64,000 nucleotides of DNA from Ensifer adhaerens (GCF_028993555.1 NZ_CP118610.1:3777001-3841000); one strand, 5' to 3'. Counted from the first letter of the stretch, positions 17,766 to 28,626 are shown. Notes: generated from the sequence alone by a model not told the origin. Numbers and translations are program-made.

Positions 17766-19193
17766 TTGCAGATTTCGGCCGAGAGGACTGAGGAATTGCC
17801 GCGGGCATCACGCGCGGGCGTAGCCGGCTGGATGCTGTTCGACTGGGCGGCGCAACCCTTCTTCACGGTCATCACCACCTTCATCTTCGGGCCCTACTTC
17901 GTCTCGCGACTGACGGAGGATCATGCGGTCGGCCAGGCAATGTGGGGCTACACGCTCACCGTTTCCGGCATCATTATCGCGGTCCTTTCGCCGGTACTGG
18001 GCGCCATTGCCGACGCGACCGGCCCGCGAAAGCCATGGATCGCTTTCTTCGCCGTCATCAAGATCATATCGCTGGTTATGCTCTGGTTCGCAGCCCCGGG
18101 CTCGCCGATCCTCTATCCGGCGATCTTCATGATCCTCGCCACGGTTGCGGCCGAGTTCTCGATCGTCTTCAACGATTCGATGATGCCCCGCCTGGTGCCG
18201 GAAAAAGACGTCGGCCGCATCTCCAACATCGCCTGGGGACTCGGCTATCTCGGCGGCATGATCGTGTTGATCGCAGTCGTTGCGTTGCTCGCCGGCAGCC
18301 CGGAAACCGGCAAGACGGCGGCCGGCATCGATCCGTTGTTTGGTCTCGATCCTGCCAAGGGAGAGGATGCGCGGATCACCGGACCGATCTCGGCGCTTTG
18401 GTACCTCATCTTCATTCTGCCGATGTTCCTGTTCACGCCCGATGCGACCAAGGCAACCATGTCGCTCGGCAAGGCAACCGTGACAGGCCTCAGGGAGCTC
18501 AAGGGCACGCTCGGCGAACTCAGGGAGAGAGCAGGCATCCTGCGCTTCCTGATCGCGCGCATGATCTTCCAGGATGGCGTGAACGGCCTTCTGGCGCTTG
18601 GCGGTACCTTCGCCGCGGCAATGTTCGGCTGGAGGACCTTGGAGCTCGGCATCTACGGAATCATACTCAACGTCGTCGCGATCGGCGGCTGCCTCTATGC
18701 GAGCAGGCTCGACACGCGGCTCGGTTCGAAAGTGATCGTCACTGCCAGCCTGATCTGCCTGACGCTCGCGACGATCGGCATCGTCTCGACAGGCCCGGGC
18801 TTCACGCTTTTTGGCCTGATACCGTTATCGACCGAGGATTCCGGCAGCTTGTTCGGTACGGCGGCCGAGAAGGCCTATATCCTCTATGGCTTGCTTGTGG
18901 GCATCGCCTTCGGCCCGGTCCAGGCCTCGTCGCGCTCCTATCTCGCCCGCAGTGTCAGCCTGGACGAGGCCGGACGCTACTTCGGCCTCTATGCGCTGTC
19001 CGGCCGCGCCACGTCGTTCCTTGCCCCTGCCTCGGTCGCCACAATCACCCTTGCCACGGGATCGGCGCGTATCGGCATGATGGCGCTCATCGCCTTCCTG
19101 GTCGTCGGCCTGCTGATCCTTCTGCGCACGCCCTATCCCGCGGATGATGGCCGCAAAAAAGCCGCCGTATCCTTTGGACGCGGCGGCTCCTGA
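17766..19193 (+). CDS. MFS permease, UMF1/Atg22-like
   Basis: A 475-residue integral membrane protein with about 12 hydrophobic segments. The N-terminal GWMLFDWAAQPFFTVI block and the YPAIFMIL...FNDSMMPRLV region fit the bacterial UMF1 family (vacuole effluxer Atg22-like MFS). The likely start is TTG 17766, because GGGAGGGG lies at the right distance and the upstream TTG at 17688 would translate through the long hairpin. Substrate unknown. The last codons form a GC-rich dyad that may help terminate transcription. Confidence 0.82.
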   Translation: MQISAERTEELPRASRAGVAGWMLFDWAAQPFFTVITTFIFGPYFVSRLTEDHAVGQAMWGYTLTVSGIIIAVLSPVLGAIADATGPRKPWIAFFAVIKIISLVMLWFAAPGSPILYPAIFMILATVAAEFSIVFNDSMMPRLVPEKDVGRISNIAWGLGYLGGMIVLIAVVALLAGSPETGKTAAGIDPLFGLDPAKGEDARITGPISALWYLIFILPMFLFTPDATKATMSLGKATVTGLRELKGTLGELRERAGILRFLIARMIFQDGVNGLLALGGTFAAAMFGWRTLELGIYGIILNVVAIGGCLYASRLDTRLGSKVIVTASLICLTLATIGIVSTGPGFTLFGLIPLSTEDSGSLFGTAAEKAYILYGLLVGIAFGPVQASSRSYLARSVSLDEAGRYFGLYALSGRATSFLAPASVATITLATGSARIGMMALIAFLVVGLLILLRTPYPADDGRKKAAVSFGRGGS

Positions 19194-19251
19194 CTATCAG
19201 CGGATAACCTTAGAGTTCCGGGACAGGTAAAGGCGCTTGTCCCGGTTGATC

Positions 19252-20862
19252 CTAGTGGCGGAAGTGACGCATGCCGGTGAAGACCATGGCGACGCCATGC
19301 TCGTTCGCAGCCGCAATCACCTCTTCGTCGCGCATCGAGCCGCCCGGCTGGATGACGGCGGTGGCACCTGCGGCGATCGCCGAGAGCAGGCCGTCAGCGA
19401 AAGGCAGGAAGGCTTCGGAGGCAACGGCAGAACCCTTGGTGAGCGGCGTTGCGAGGCCCAGGGCCTTGGCCGCTTCCTCGGCCTTGATCGCCGCGATACG
19501 GGCGGAGTCGACGCGGCTCATCTGGCCGGCACCGATACCGGCGGTCTGCCCGTCCTTGGCATATACGATCGCGTTCGACTTCACGTGCTTGGCGACCTTG
19601 AAGGCGAACTTCATGTCTTCGAGTTCCTGGGCGGTCGGCGCGCGCTTGGTGACGACCTTGAGCTCGAGATCCTCGACCATGCCATTGTCGCGCGTTTGCA
19701 CCAGCAGGCCGCCGGAGACCGTCTTGGCGGCAAGGCCCGGGATGCGCGGATCCGGCAGGCCGCCGGTCGAGAGCAGGCGCAGGTTGGGCTTGCGGGCAAT
19801 CACCGCCTTGGCCGCATCGCTGACCGAAGGCGCGATAATGACCTCGGTGAAGAGCTTGACGATTTCCTCGGCAGTTTCGGCGTCAAGCTCCTGATTGAGC
19901 GCGATGATGCCGCCGAAGGCCGAGGTGGAATCGCAGGCAAGCGCCCGGCGATAGGCTTCGGCAAGCGTCGGCGCCGTCGCAACGCCGCAGGGGTTGGCGT
20001 GCTTGATGATGGCGCAGGCCGGCGCCTTCTCCGGCAGGAACTCGGCGACCAGCTCGAAAGCCGCGTCCGTGTCGTTGATGTTGTTGTAGGAGAGCTGCTT
20101 GCCCTGCAGCAACGCTGCCGTGGCGACGCCCGGACGGTTCTCGCCGGTGAGGTAGAAACCCGCCTTCTGGTGCGGGTTCTCGCCGTAGCGCATCTCTTCC
20201 TTCAAGACGCCGCCGATCACCCGGTGGCGCGGCATCGGCGTATCGAGCGCTTCAGCAAACCAGTTGGAGATGGCAGTATCGTAGGCGGCGGTGCGGGCAT
20301 AGGCCTTGGCCGCCATCTTCTGGCGGAACGCATAGGTCGTCTTGCCGGCACCAAGCTCTTCGAGCAGCACCGGATAGTCGGCCGGATCGGTGACGATCGT
20401 CACATAGGCATGGTTCTTGGCCGAGGCGCGGATCATCGCCGGTCCACCGATGTCGATGTTTTCGACCGTCGTCGGGTAGTCGCCGCCCTGGGCGCGGACT
20501 TCTTCGAAGGGATAGAGGTTGATGATCGCAAGGTCGATCGCGGTGATGCCGTGCGCCGTCATGGCCGCTACGTGGTCGGCATCGTCGCGGATCGCGAGCA
20601 AGCCGCCGTGAACGCCCGGGTGCAACGTCTTTACGCGGCCATCCATGACTTCAGGAAAGCCCGTCAGCTCAGAAACGTCGCTTACCGGCAAGCCGGCCTC
20701 CGAGAGCGCCTTGTGCGTGCCGCCGGTCGATACGAGCCGAATGCCCTTTTCGTGAAGGGCGCGCGCAAGATCGACGACGCCTGATTTGTCGGACACGGAG
20801 AGGAGGGCGGTGCGGACCGTAACCTCGTTCGGGGCGGGGATTTTCTTGGAGGCGACAGCCAT
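19252..20862 (-). CDS. purH: Bifunctional AICAR formyltransferase / IMP cyclohydrolase
   Basis: PurH carries out the last two steps of purine synthesis (AICAR to FAICAR to IMP). It has 536 residues. The N-terminal IMP cyclohydrolase domain shows [10 protein letters not shown] and STGGTHKAL. The C-terminal transformylase domain carries KHANPCG (about residues 284-290) and ends in GMRHFRH. ATG 20862 is chosen because AAGGAG sits 7 bases upstream; longer frames back to 20967 lack support. The heparinase-family gene lies 123 bases upstream on the same strand. Confidence 0.97.
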   Translation of the reverse strand: MAVASKKIPAPNEVTVRTALLSVSDKSGVVDLARALHEKGIRLVSTGGTHKALSEAGLPVSDVSELTGFPEVMDGRVKTLHPGVHGGLLAIRDDADHVAAMTAHGITAIDLAIINLYPFEEVRAQGGDYPTTVENIDIGGPAMIRASAKNHAYVTIVTDPADYPVLLEELGAGKTTYAFRQKMAAKAYARTAAYDTAISNWFAEALDTPMPRHRVIGGVLKEEMRYGENPHQKAGFYLTGENRPGVATAALLQGKQLSYNNINDTDAAFELVAEFLPEKAPACAIIKHANPCGVATAPTLAEAYRRALACDSTSAFGGIIALNQELDAETAEEIVKLFTEVIIAPSVSDAAKAVIARKPNLRLLSTGGLPDPRIPGLAAKTVSGGLLVQTRDNGMVEDLELKVVTKRAPTAQELEDMKFAFKVAKHVKSNAIVYAKDGQTAGIGAGQMSRVDSARIAAIKAEEAAKALGLATPLTKGSAVASEAFLPFADGLLSAIAAGATAVIQPGGSMRDEEVIAAANEHGVAMVFTGMRHFRH

Positions 20863-20985
20863 CACCATGCTCCTTTGGCGGCGCCGGAGGCCCGGGAGAA
20901 GGTCCGGCGATTGGGATGGCTGCCCGTTAGCATAGCTTGTCCGCCGAAGGAACCTCGGCAAAGCCATCGTGCTAAAATAAGCGCG

Positions 20986-22701
20986 TCAGATTGCCCGAGA
21001 GAAAGTCCACTGGATCTCCGGTTGGCGGGCAACGGCAAAGGTCACGGTCAATTGCGACGACGCACGGATACCCGAGGGATCGGCAAAGAAGATGTCCTCT
21101 TCGACCGCGAGTTCTCCGTCCTGGCAGGCAAAGAGCCAGATCTCGCCATCCGGCGCGGTCAGAAAAATCTCGCGTGCATTGTTCTGGCGAATGCTGACGG
21201 CCGGATGGATGTGGAAGCGGGCGACCGCCGTGGCGGTATTGCCTTCGTCCGGATTGCTGCCATCTGCCCGCGACAGCCGGTCGCGACCACGGATCATGCG
21301 GCCACCGTTCAGAACGCCGATGTCACGTTCGTGGATCAGGTCGAAGGCAGCGAGATAGCCATCATGACTTGCCGTCACCGACTCCAACCCGCCTGGCTCG
21401 TCTTTCCGCGCCACCGTTACCTTGGAAACGCCTGACGTCATGATCGGCCCCAGAAACCGGGACTGCGAAAAACGCGAAGAGGACGTATCGTTGACGGTGA
21501 CCGTCGAATGCGCTGCGGTCGTGCGCGACATCTGCCGAAAACGATCGCCGGCAAATTTCGGTGCGCCCGAATTGACGACGAAGCGCGTCTTGCCCGAGGA
21601 CATTTCGAAGGACAGGCAGCCGGCGTGGGCGCTGCGCGAAAGATCGACGGAAAGCGGGCGGCCGGTATCCATGATGACGACCGTGTTCTCGATCGCCAGA
21701 CGCTCGTAATGCGCATGCGGCAATGAACGGAACGGTTCGCCTGCCGTCTCGTCATAACGCAGCACCGAAGCCAGTTCATGTGCCAGAACCGAGGTCGCGC
21801 CATTGAACAGCGCAAGTTCGCCGCCCTGATGGCGGAAAAAGCGCAGGGCCGGGTACATCCGGTCGATGCAAGGGATCAAGCGTGACGGCACGTCATGGCC
21901 GAGATTGACGTAGGTCTGCCGAAGCGGCAGCAGGTCGAGCAGCAATTCGAGCCCAGCCCGCGGGCTGCGCGAGCAATGGCTGCCATCCGGCAGGATCTGG
22001 CGGTCCAGTTCGAGGTCGAGATGGCGCGATGCTTTGCGAATGGCGCTCGGCGAAGCCGGCATGGCGACAGACGCCATGGCAAGCGCAAGCCGTACCCGAA
22101 GCCTCGCCTCGCCGTCGCGCACCGTCTCGGCGATATGGCGAAGGTAACGCACCTGAAGGGCGAGGCTCTTCAGGAAACGGCGATAGAAACCGTGTTCCGC
22201 ATTGCGCAGGACGACGGGCGAGTGGGAAAGCCAGGCGATAATGCGCTGGGCGATGATATCCGGATCCCAGGCAATACCGCCGAGATCACGGCCGTGGGTA
22301 ACGATCCAGTCGTCGACGATCTGGCGCAAACGCACGTAGCCAGCATCCTCGCGGATCGCACGCAGGTGTCTCAGCCATCCGAAGGAGTGGAGACGCGCCG
22401 CGAACTCGCGCGACGGCAGATCGATTTCGAACGGTGACTCGCCTTCCGTATCGAGCACGCGACCGGCAAGCGGGAAACGGCCGGCAAGAACTTCCTCGGC
22501 GACAAAGGGATCGACCGCTCTGAGATCCGTCGGTGCGACGATCAGGCGGTTGGGCGTCGAGCCGGTAAAACGCAAGGTGGAGACACGACCTATCGATAGC
22601 CGGCGCGAGACGCGGCGCCAGCCTTCACGCACATACAGGTAAGAAAGCCTCCGCCTGCCGGAAAACAACATCAACGCCGCCGGTTTCCTCATTTCTGGCA
22701 C
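20986..22701 (-). CDS. Heparinase II/III family protein
   Basis: A 571-residue protein with the heparinase II/III layout. There is an alpha-helical toroid (about residues 60-320, with DPDIIAQRIIAWLSHS and CSRSPRAGLELLLDL), then a beta-sandwich with the conserved H-A-G segment (SAHAGCLSFEMS) and a histidine-containing HSTVTVNDTSS block. No signal peptide is visible, as in the common alphaproteobacterial member next to rsmB and purH. The polysaccharide substrate is unknown. It may be co-transcribed with rsmB and purH. Confidence 0.88.
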   Translation of the reverse strand: MPEMRKPAALMLFSGRRRLSYLYVREGWRRVSRRLSIGRVSTLRFTGSTPNRLIVAPTDLRAVDPFVAEEVLAGRFPLAGRVLDTEGESPFEIDLPSREFAARLHSFGWLRHLRAIREDAGYVRLRQIVDDWIVTHGRDLGGIAWDPDIIAQRIIAWLSHSPVVLRNAEHGFYRRFLKSLALQVRYLRHIAETVRDGEARLRVRLALAMASVAMPASPSAIRKASRHLDLELDRQILPDGSHCSRSPRAGLELLLDLLPLRQTYVNLGHDVPSRLIPCIDRMYPALRFFRHQGGELALFNGATSVLAHELASVLRYDETAGEPFRSLPHAHYERLAIENTVVIMDTGRPLSVDLSRSAHAGCLSFEMSSGKTRFVVNSGAPKFAGDRFRQMSRTTAAHSTVTVNDTSSSRFSQSRFLGPIMTSGVSKVTVARKDEPGGLESVTASHDGYLAAFDLIHERDIGVLNGGRMIRGRDRLSRADGSNPDEGNTATAVARFHIHPAVSIRQNNAREIFLTAPDGEIWLFACQDGELAVEEDIFFADPSGIRASSQLTVTFAVARQPEIQWTFSRAI

Positions 22702-22804
22702 GACCGCTCAAACATCTGAACGGGCGATGGTCTCGCGCCAGCCGCCGCATGGTGCCAGAGAGACCGTTAAACTTTTATCAATCTTGTCATCTTTGATAGG
22801 CCTC

Positions 22805-22820
22805 TGACGCGAAAGCGTCA
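22805..22820. other. Small GAAA-loop hairpin between rsmB and the heparinase gene
   Basis: TGACGC-GAAA-GCGTCA is a 6-base stem closed by a GNRA tetraloop in the 181-base intergenic region. An imperfect TATCAA/TTGATA dyad lies just before it. It could be an RNA processing or stability element. Confidence 0.35.
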
Positions 22821-22882
22821 AATGACACGGCAGAACAGGGCCTTGAGCCCCATTTTGATCGACCCGACTACGGTCAGCGACA

Positions 22883-24295
22883 TTATTTGCGGCGAATCAC
22901 CGCCGCGTAGAAGCCATCGAGCCCGCTCGCATAGGGAGCATTAAGCGGCAACATGGCCGGCGTGGTGCGCATTTCGCCGAGCGGCGTGATCGCGTCCTCC
23001 AGCCCCGGCCAATCCGCAGCGGAAATCGCAACGCGTTCATAGGCGGCGCCAGAACCGACCACTCGCTCGACCACCTCTTCGCCCTCGAGCGGATCGAGAG
23101 AGCAATTGGAAAAGACGACGACGCCGCCGGGCTTGACGACGGTGAGCGCATGGCGGAGCAGGCGCTCCTGCAAGGCGGCGAGTTTTGCGATATCCTCCGG
23201 CCCCTTGGTCCAGAGCACATCGGGGTGACGACGCGTCGTTCCGGTGGAAGAGCAGGGTGCGTCGAGCAAGGCCGCATCAAACAGCATGTCCGGCTGGAAG
23301 TCGGCCATGTTGACTTCCTTCGTATCCGCCTCCAGGCCAAGCCGCTTCAGATTGCCCTTCAACCGGCGCAAGCGGCTGCCGGACTGATCGAGCGCCGTCA
23401 CTTCGGCGCCGGCGAGGATGAGCTGAGCGGTCTTGCCGCCCGGTGCGGCACAGAGATCGACGACCCGCTTGCCGCTGAGATCGCCGAATAGCCGTGCCGG
23501 TATCGATGCGGCTGCATCCTGAACCCACCAGGCACCATCGTCGAATCCGGCTAAGGAAGGGATGGAGCCAGAGAATGGGCCGAGACGAACCGAGCCCGTC
23601 GGCAAGACGGTACCGCCCAGACGTTCGGCCCAGCTCACAGGTTCCGATTTGACCGATAGATCGATGGCCGCCGGTGTGAGTTGTGCTTCGGCGATCTGCT
23701 GGGCTTGTCCAGCGCCATAGCGGGCGACCAGGCGCTCGAAGAACCAGTCCGGCATCGCCGGCAAATCGCGCACGCTTTCGAGAATGGCATCCTTCTCGCG
23801 CGACAGGCGCCGAAGGACCGCATTCACGAGATTGGCAAAACGCCGATTGCGCGGATCCGCCTGCGCCTGTTCGACGGCAAGGTCGACGGCGGAATGATCA
23901 GGCACATCGAGATAAAGGATCTGCGCCGCCGCGACGGCAAGCACGTGATCAAGCGCACGCGCGCCCTCCGGCAAAGGCGTCTGCAGCAGAGAATTGATGG
24001 CCGCCTGGATGCGCGGCAGATGGCGAAGCGCTGAGTTCAGGATCGCCCGAGCCAGTGCGCGATCGGCCTCGTTGAGTTCGCGGTAGGCTGGGTTGCCGTG
24101 CTCGCTGTCGAGCATGCCGTCGAGCGACGTCTTGCGGTCGATGACTGCGGCAAGGATTTTAGCGGCGGCCTGGCGCGCTATCAGGCCCGGCTTCTCCAGC
24201 CCACGAGGCGCAGCGGCGGGCTTCTTCGTCTTCGCTGCGGCGCTGTTTCGGTGTGATCGTTTCGGGCGTGAATCGTTTTTGTTTTCTGCGGACAT
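22883..24295 (-). CDS. rsmB: 16S rRNA m5C methyltransferase, RsmB-like
   Basis: A 470-residue protein. The N-terminal NusB-like domain (about 30-170) is followed by the SAM-dependent methyltransferase domain with DLCAAPGGKTAQL (about 277) and the catalytic DAPCSSTGTTRRHPD (about 345). RsmB methylates C967 of 16S rRNA. ATG 24295 overlaps the htpX stop as TGATG, implying translational coupling. The LAGF near residue 250 is written TTA GCC GGA TTC, one copy of the repeated 12-mer. The N-terminal 35 residues are Lys/Pro-rich and probably disordered. Confidence 0.92.
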   Translation of the reverse strand: MSAENKNDSRPKRSHRNSAAAKTKKPAAAPRGLEKPGLIARQAAAKILAAVIDRKTSLDGMLDSEHGNPAYRELNEADRALARAILNSALRHLPRIQAAINSLLQTPLPEGARALDHVLAVAAAQILYLDVPDHSAVDLAVEQAQADPRNRRFANLVNAVLRRLSREKDAILESVRDLPAMPDWFFERLVARYGAGQAQQIAEAQLTPAAIDLSVKSEPVSWAERLGGTVLPTGSVRLGPFSGSIPSLAGFDDGAWWVQDAAASIPARLFGDLSGKRVVDLCAAPGGKTAQLILAGAEVTALDQSGSRLRRLKGNLKRLGLEADTKEVNMADFQPDMLFDAALLDAPCSSTGTTRRHPDVLWTKGPEDIAKLAALQERLLRHALTVVKPGGVVVFSNCSLDPLEGEEVVERVVGSGAAYERVAISAADWPGLEDAITPLGEMRTTPAMLPLNAPYASGLDGFYAAVIRRK

Positions 24296-25254
24296 CAGGA
24301 CCAGGGACCTTTGGGCGGTTCGGAACCACCGCGACCCCAACCGGTAGGAGGCACAGAGCGCGATTTGCGCACGGGATTATCAGCCCGAACCGGCGGCGTC
24401 GAGACCGAAGACATTTCCTGAGCCATCTGCTGCAGGGCCGCAATCCGGTTTTCGGTGTTCGGATGGGTCGAGAACAGATTGTCCATGCGCTCGCCGGAAA
24501 GCGGATTGATGATGAACATATGCGCTGTCGCCGGGTTGCGTTCGGCGTCGTCATTGTGAATCTGATGCGCGGCGCCGGCGATCTTCTGCAGCGCCGAAGC
24601 CAGTGCCATGGGCTTGCCGCAGATTTCGGCGCCGCGCCGGTCGGCCGAGTATTCGCGGGTGCGGCTGATCGCCATCTGCACCAGCATCGCCGCCAGCGGC
24701 GCCACGATCATGGCGACCAGCGTGCCGATGAAACCCAGTGGGTTGTTGTTTTCACGGTTGCCGCCGAAGAAGAAGGCAAAGTTGCCGAGCATCGAGATCG
24801 CCCCGGCAAGCGTCGCCGTCAGCGTCATCGTGAGGGTGTCACGGTTTTGGACGTGCGCGAGCTCGTGCGCCATGACCCCGGCGACTTCATCGTAGTTAAG
24901 CGCATGCAACAGGCCGGTGGAGGCGGCGACCGCGGCGTTTTCCGGGTTGCGGCCGGTGGCAAACGCATTCGGCTGCGGGCTGTCGATCACATAGACACGT
25001 GGCATCGGCAGGCCGGCATTTCGGGCAAGGTCGCGGACGATGCCGTAATACTCCGGCGCACTGCGCTCATCGACTTCCTGGGCGCGATACATGCGCAGGA
25101 CCATCTTGTCGGAGTTCCAGTAGGAGAAGAAGTTCATGCCGGCGGCCATGACGAAAGCGATCATCATGCCGCCACGTCCGCCGATGACGAAGCCCACCGC
25201 CATGCACAAGGCGGTCATGACTGCAAGCAGCATGGCGGTGCGGACAAGGTTCAT
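24295..25254 (-). CDS. htpX: Membrane zinc metalloprotease HtpX
   Basis: A 319-residue M48 family protease of inner-membrane quality control. It has N-terminal membrane helices, the zinc motif HELAH (about residues 126-130, within [14 protein letters not shown]) and a downstream E-x-x-A-D segment ([10 protein letters not shown]). The C-terminus is proline-rich and somewhat longer than in E. coli HtpX (293). The stop overlaps the rsmB start by one base. A parS-like site lies just upstream (25275). Confidence 0.95.
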   Translation of the reverse strand: MNLVRTAMLLAVMTALCMAVGFVIGGRGGMMIAFVMAAGMNFFSYWNSDKMVLRMYRAQEVDERSAPEYYGIVRDLARNAGLPMPRVYVIDSPQPNAFATGRNPENAAVAASTGLLHALNYDEVAGVMAHELAHVQNRDTLTMTLTATLAGAISMLGNFAFFFGGNRENNNPLGFIGTLVAMIVAPLAAMLVQMAISRTREYSADRRGAEICGKPMALASALQKIAGAAHQIHNDDAERNPATAHMFIINPLSGERMDNLFSTHPNTENRIAALQQMAQEMSSVSTPPVRADNPVRKSRSVPPTGWGRGGSEPPKGPWS

Positions 25255-25274
25255 CTAAGTCTCCGGATCGTCGA

Positions 25275-25290
25275 TGTTTCACGTGAATCA
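25275..25290. other. parS-like ParB-binding site
   Basis: TGTTTCACGTGAATCA matches the parS consensus TGTTTCACGTGAAACA at 15 of 16 positions. It is non-coding, 21 bases upstream of htpX. The identical 16-mer recurs at 43316. Confidence 0.75.
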
Positions 25291-25378
25291 GGGTTCCCGA
25301 CAGGGGAACGGCAACCTATATGATGGGTGCAAATGCCCAATTCTTCAATATTGATGCTCGAATCCGGATACCGTTCAT

Positions 25379-25579
25379 ATGCAGAACGACAATGACAACG
25401 CTCCCGATCGCCCGAAACGCCCCTTGCCGCCAGCGGCCATACGCGCGCTGAAGGAAGCCGAAGAGCGGCGTCAGGCGGAAATCAAGAAGGAATTGCCTCC
25501 GGAAATCGGCGGGCGCGGCGGTGAAGATCCTGCCCGTTACGGCGACTGGGAGATCAAGGGCAGGGCGATCGACTTCTGA
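25379..25579 (+). CDS. DUF1674 protein (SdhAF4-like succinate dehydrogenase assembly factor family)
   Basis: A 66-residue soluble protein. The C-terminal block GGEDPARYGDWEIKGRAIDF is the signature of DUF1674, which in eukaryotes is SdhAF4, a factor that helps flavinate SdhA. The N-terminal part is a charged helix. It is complete. The rhizobial protein's role in succinate dehydrogenase assembly is inferred from the family only. Confidence 0.85.
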   Translation: MQNDNDNAPDRPKRPLPPAAIRALKEAEERRQAEIKKELPPEIGGRGGEDPARYGDWEIKGRAIDF

Positions 25580-25707
25580 GTTTGGGGCTGCGAGCGGTCG
25601 GTCTTTTTAGCTGCGATCTGAATCCGGCTCACTAAGTCGTAATGTACGCAAAACGCCGCGCGTCGCGACGCCGAAAGTCTCTTGCGAAACTTGTTTACTC
25701 AGTCGAA

Positions 25708-25742
25708 ACGGCCGCTGCACATACGCAATGTGCAGCGGCCGT
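25708..25742 (-). terminator. Terminator of acsA
   Basis: 15-base perfect stem ACGGCCGCTGCACAT/ATGTGCAGCGGCCGT with a 5-base loop, right after the acsA stop on the minus strand and followed there by TTT. Confidence 0.85.
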
Positions 25743-25747
25743 TAATG

Positions 25748-27697
25748 TTAGGCCTTGTTCTGGCGGTTGGCGATCAGATCGTCGACGACAGCCGGATCGG
25801 CAAGCGTCGAAGTATCGCCGAGCGCGCCGAAATCGTCTTCGGCGATCTTGCGCAGGATACGCCGCATGATCTTGCCTGAGCGGGTCTTCGGCAGGCCCGG
25901 CGCAAACTGGATCTTGTCGGGCGTGGCGATCGGTCCGATTTCCGAACGCACGTGCTTCACCAGGGCAGCGCGGAGATCGTCGTTGCCGATTTCGCCGGCC
26001 ATCAGTGAGACATAGCAGTAGATGCCCTGACCCTTGATCGGATGCGGATAACCGACGACGGCGGCTTCCGAGACGAGGTGATGCGATACCAGCGCGGATT
26101 CGACTTCTGCCGTGCCGAGGCGGTGGCCGGAGACGTTGAGAACGTCGTCGACGCGACCGGTGATCCAGTAGTAGCCATCCTCATCGCGGCGGCAGCCGTC
26201 TCCGGTGAAATACTTGCCCTTGTAGGTGGCAAAGTAGGTCTGGCCGAAGCGCGCGTGATCGCCGTAGATCGTGCGCATCTGGCCCGGCCAACTGTCGGTG
26301 ATGCAGAGGTTGCCGTCAGCAGCGCCCTCGAGCACGTTGCCCTCATTGTCGACGAGCTGCGGCTGCACGCCGAAGAACGGCCGGGTGGCGGAACCGGGCT
26401 TGAGATCGGTCGCGCCCGGCAGCGGCGTAATCAGAATGCCGCCGGTCTCCGTCTGCCACCAGGTATCGACGATCGGCGACTTCTGTTCGCCGACGACGTT
26501 GTAGTACCATTCCCAGGCTTCCGGGTTGATCGGCTCACCGACCGAGCCGAGCAGGCGGAGCGACGAGCGCGAGGCGCGCTTGACGAAATCATCACCGGCA
26601 CCCATCAGCGAGCGAATCGCCGTCGGCGCCGTGTAGAAGACGTTGACCTTGTGCTTGTCGACCACTTCCCAGAAGCGTCCGGCATCCGGGAAATTCGGAA
26701 CACCTTCGAACATCACGGTCGTCGCGGCATTCGCGAGCGGGCCGTAGACGATATAGGAATGGCCCGTGACCCAGCCGACATCGGCCGTGCACCAGTAGAC
26801 CTCGCCGTCACGGTAGTCGAAGACATATTCATGCGTCATCGACGCGTAGACGAGGTAACCGCCGGTCGTGTGCAGCACGCCCTTCGGCTTGCCGGTCGAG
26901 CCCGAAGTATAGAGGATGAACAGCGGATCCTCCGCCTTCATCTTCGCCGGCTCGCAATGCGGCTTCACCGTGGCAATTTCCTGGTGGTACCAGAGGTCAC
27001 GACCTGGCGCCCAGGCGGTCTTGCCGCCGGTGCGGCGCACCACGAGCACCTTGTTGACGATGACATGCTGCTTGGCCGCGATATCGATCGCCGTGTCAGT
27101 GTTTTCCTTGAGCGGTACCGGCTTGCCGCCGCGCACGCCCTCATCGCAGGTGATGACGAAGGTGCTCTCGCAGTCGACGATACGGCCAGCAAGCGCGTCC
27201 GGCGAGAAACCGCCGAAGACGACCGAATGGATCGCGCCGATACGCGAGCAGGCGAGCATCGCATAGGCCGCTTCCGGGATCATGGGCATGTAGATGGTGA
27301 CGCGGTCGCCCTTCTTCACACCGTGCTTCTTCAGCACGTTTGCGAGGCGACAAACCTGCTCGTAAAGCTGGTTGTAGGTGATCTTCTTGTCGATATAGGG
27401 GTTGTCGCCCTCCCAGATGATCGCGGTCTTCTCGCCATGCGTCTTCAGGTGGCGGTCGATACAGTTGTAGGAGACGTTTGTCAGGCCATCTTCATACCAC
27501 TTGATCGAAACCTTGCCCTTGAACGAAGTGTTCTTGACCTTGGTATAAGGCTTGAACCAATCGATCCGTTTGCCGTGCTTGCCCCAGAACTTTGCCGGGT
27601 CCGAAACGCTCTCCTCATACCACTTCAGGTAAGTGGCATTGTCGAGCAGCGTCCGGCTCTTGGCAGACTTCAACACCGGATAGATCTTGGCGGACAT
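25748..27697 (-). CDS. acsA: Acetyl-CoA synthetase
   Basis: AcsA activates acetate with ATP and CoA via acetyl-AMP. The 649-residue protein has the AMP-binding loop [12 protein letters not shown] (about 261), WWQTETGG (about 415), the hinge region [18 protein letters not shown] and the C-terminal catalytic lysine in TRSGKIMRR (about 605), the site normally regulated by acetylation. ATG 27697 is preceded by GGGAGG at the ideal distance. It is divergent from trcR and ends in a strong terminator. Confidence 0.97.
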   Translation of the reverse strand: MSAKIYPVLKSAKSRTLLDNATYLKWYEESVSDPAKFWGKHGKRIDWFKPYTKVKNTSFKGKVSIKWYEDGLTNVSYNCIDRHLKTHGEKTAIIWEGDNPYIDKKITYNQLYEQVCRLANVLKKHGVKKGDRVTIYMPMIPEAAYAMLACSRIGAIHSVVFGGFSPDALAGRIVDCESTFVITCDEGVRGGKPVPLKENTDTAIDIAAKQHVIVNKVLVVRRTGGKTAWAPGRDLWYHQEIATVKPHCEPAKMKAEDPLFILYTSGSTGKPKGVLHTTGGYLVYASMTHEYVFDYRDGEVYWCTADVGWVTGHSYIVYGPLANAATTVMFEGVPNFPDAGRFWEVVDKHKVNVFYTAPTAIRSLMGAGDDFVKRASRSSLRLLGSVGEPINPEAWEWYYNVVGEQKSPIVDTWWQTETGGILITPLPGATDLKPGSATRPFFGVQPQLVDNEGNVLEGAADGNLCITDSWPGQMRTIYGDHARFGQTYFATYKGKYFTGDGCRRDEDGYYWITGRVDDVLNVSGHRLGTAEVESALVSHHLVSEAAVVGYPHPIKGQGIYCYVSLMAGEIGNDDLRAALVKHVRSEIGPIATPDKIQFAPGLPKTRSGKIMRRILRKIAEDDFGALGDTSTLADPAVVDDLIANRQNKA

Positions 27698-27819
27698 ATT
27701 TTCCTCCCTACGCATTCCTAGTGCGGCTCGCCACTCCCAGGGCCAGCCCGTTTCGCGGACATACATAGCAGGTCAAATGCCCGCCGCAATTAGACAAAAG
27801 GACATTTGGAACTGAAGAA

Positions 27820-27848
27820 TTGCAATTTTGAGACAAGGACGGTATAGA
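27820..27848 (+). promoter_or_regulatory. Predicted sigma70-type promoter of trcR
   Basis: TTGCAA (27820-27825), a 17-base spacer and TATAGA (27843-27848), about 75 bases before the trcR start in the acsA-trcR divergent region. Confidence 0.5.
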
Positions 27849-27924
27849 GGCCCACATTTCCCGGAAATCAGTGGTAGACTCCACGGCCCGCGACACCGGC
27901 GCGGCGGACAAAAGGACTATATCC

Positions 27925-28626
27925 ATGGCTCAGCAACTGCTTATGCCCAAGGCAACAGCCGTCTGGCTCGTTGACAATACCGCGCTGTCCTTCGACCAGA
28001 TCGCGCAGTTTTGCAAGCTGCACCCGCTTGAAGTAAAGGCGATCGCCGACGGTGAATCCGCGCAGGGCATCAAGGGCCTTGACCCGATTGCCACGGGCCA
28101 GCTTTCGCGTGACGAAATCGCTCGCGCAGAAGGAAACCCCAACCACAAGCTGAAGCTTTCCGAGCCGAAGGTCCGCGTCCCTGACTCGAAGCGCAAGGGT
28201 CCGCGCTACACGCCGGTTTCCAAGCGCCAGGATCGCCCGAACGCCATTCTCTGGCTGGTTCGCAACCATCCGGAGTTGAAGGACGCGCAGATTTCGCGTC
28301 TCGTCGGCACCACCAAGTCGACGATCGAGCAGATCCGTGAGCGTACCCACTGGAACTCCGCCAACCTGACGCCGATGGATCCGGTGACCCTCGGCCTGTG
28401 CTCGCAGATCGACCTCGACCTCGAAGTCGAACGCGCCTCCAAGGGCCGTCCGCTGCCGACGGCCGCCGAGCTCGGCGCGACGCTGGAATCGGCTCAGGAG
28501 ACCGAAAAGCTGGGCTTCAGCTACGAGCGCGAGGAAGAGAAGGAAATCGACGCCGATGCCGTCTTCGCCAAGCTCAAGTCGCTGAAGTCGGACCGCAAGG
28601 ACGAGGACGAAGACGATCACTACTGA
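27925..28626 (+). CDS. trcR: DUF1013 protein, cell-cycle transcriptional regulator TrcR family
   Basis: A 233-residue soluble protein of the DUF1013/TrcR family, found mainly in alphaproteobacteria. It starts MAQQLLMPKATAVWLVDNT, has a segment resembling a helix-turn-helix (LSFDQIAQFCKLHPLEVKAIAD, quoted in part) and a second one (RLVGTTKSTIEQIRER). The C-terminus is acidic (DEDEDDHY). ATG 27925 is chosen over the upstream in-frame start because the family begins here. A promoter is predicted at 27820. The regulatory role is taken from the family, not from this sequence. Confidence 0.9.
   Translation: MAQQLLMPKATAVWLVDNTALSFDQIAQFCKLHPLEVKAIADGESAQGIKGLDPIATGQLSRDEIARAEGNPNHKLKLSEPKVRVPDSKRKGPRYTPVSKRQDRPNAILWLVRNHPELKDAQISRLVGTTKSTIEQIRERTHWNSANLTPMDPVTLGLCSQIDLDLEVERASKGRPLPTAAELGATLESAQETEKLGFSYEREEEKEIDADAVFAKLKSLKSDRKDEDEDDHY

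Noticed and set aside
19237..20784. 515-residue plus-strand frame opposite purH
   Set aside because: Shadow of purH, which has full-length family motifs. The same reasoning rejects 26042-27721 (opposite acsA) and 30162-32111 (opposite prpE).
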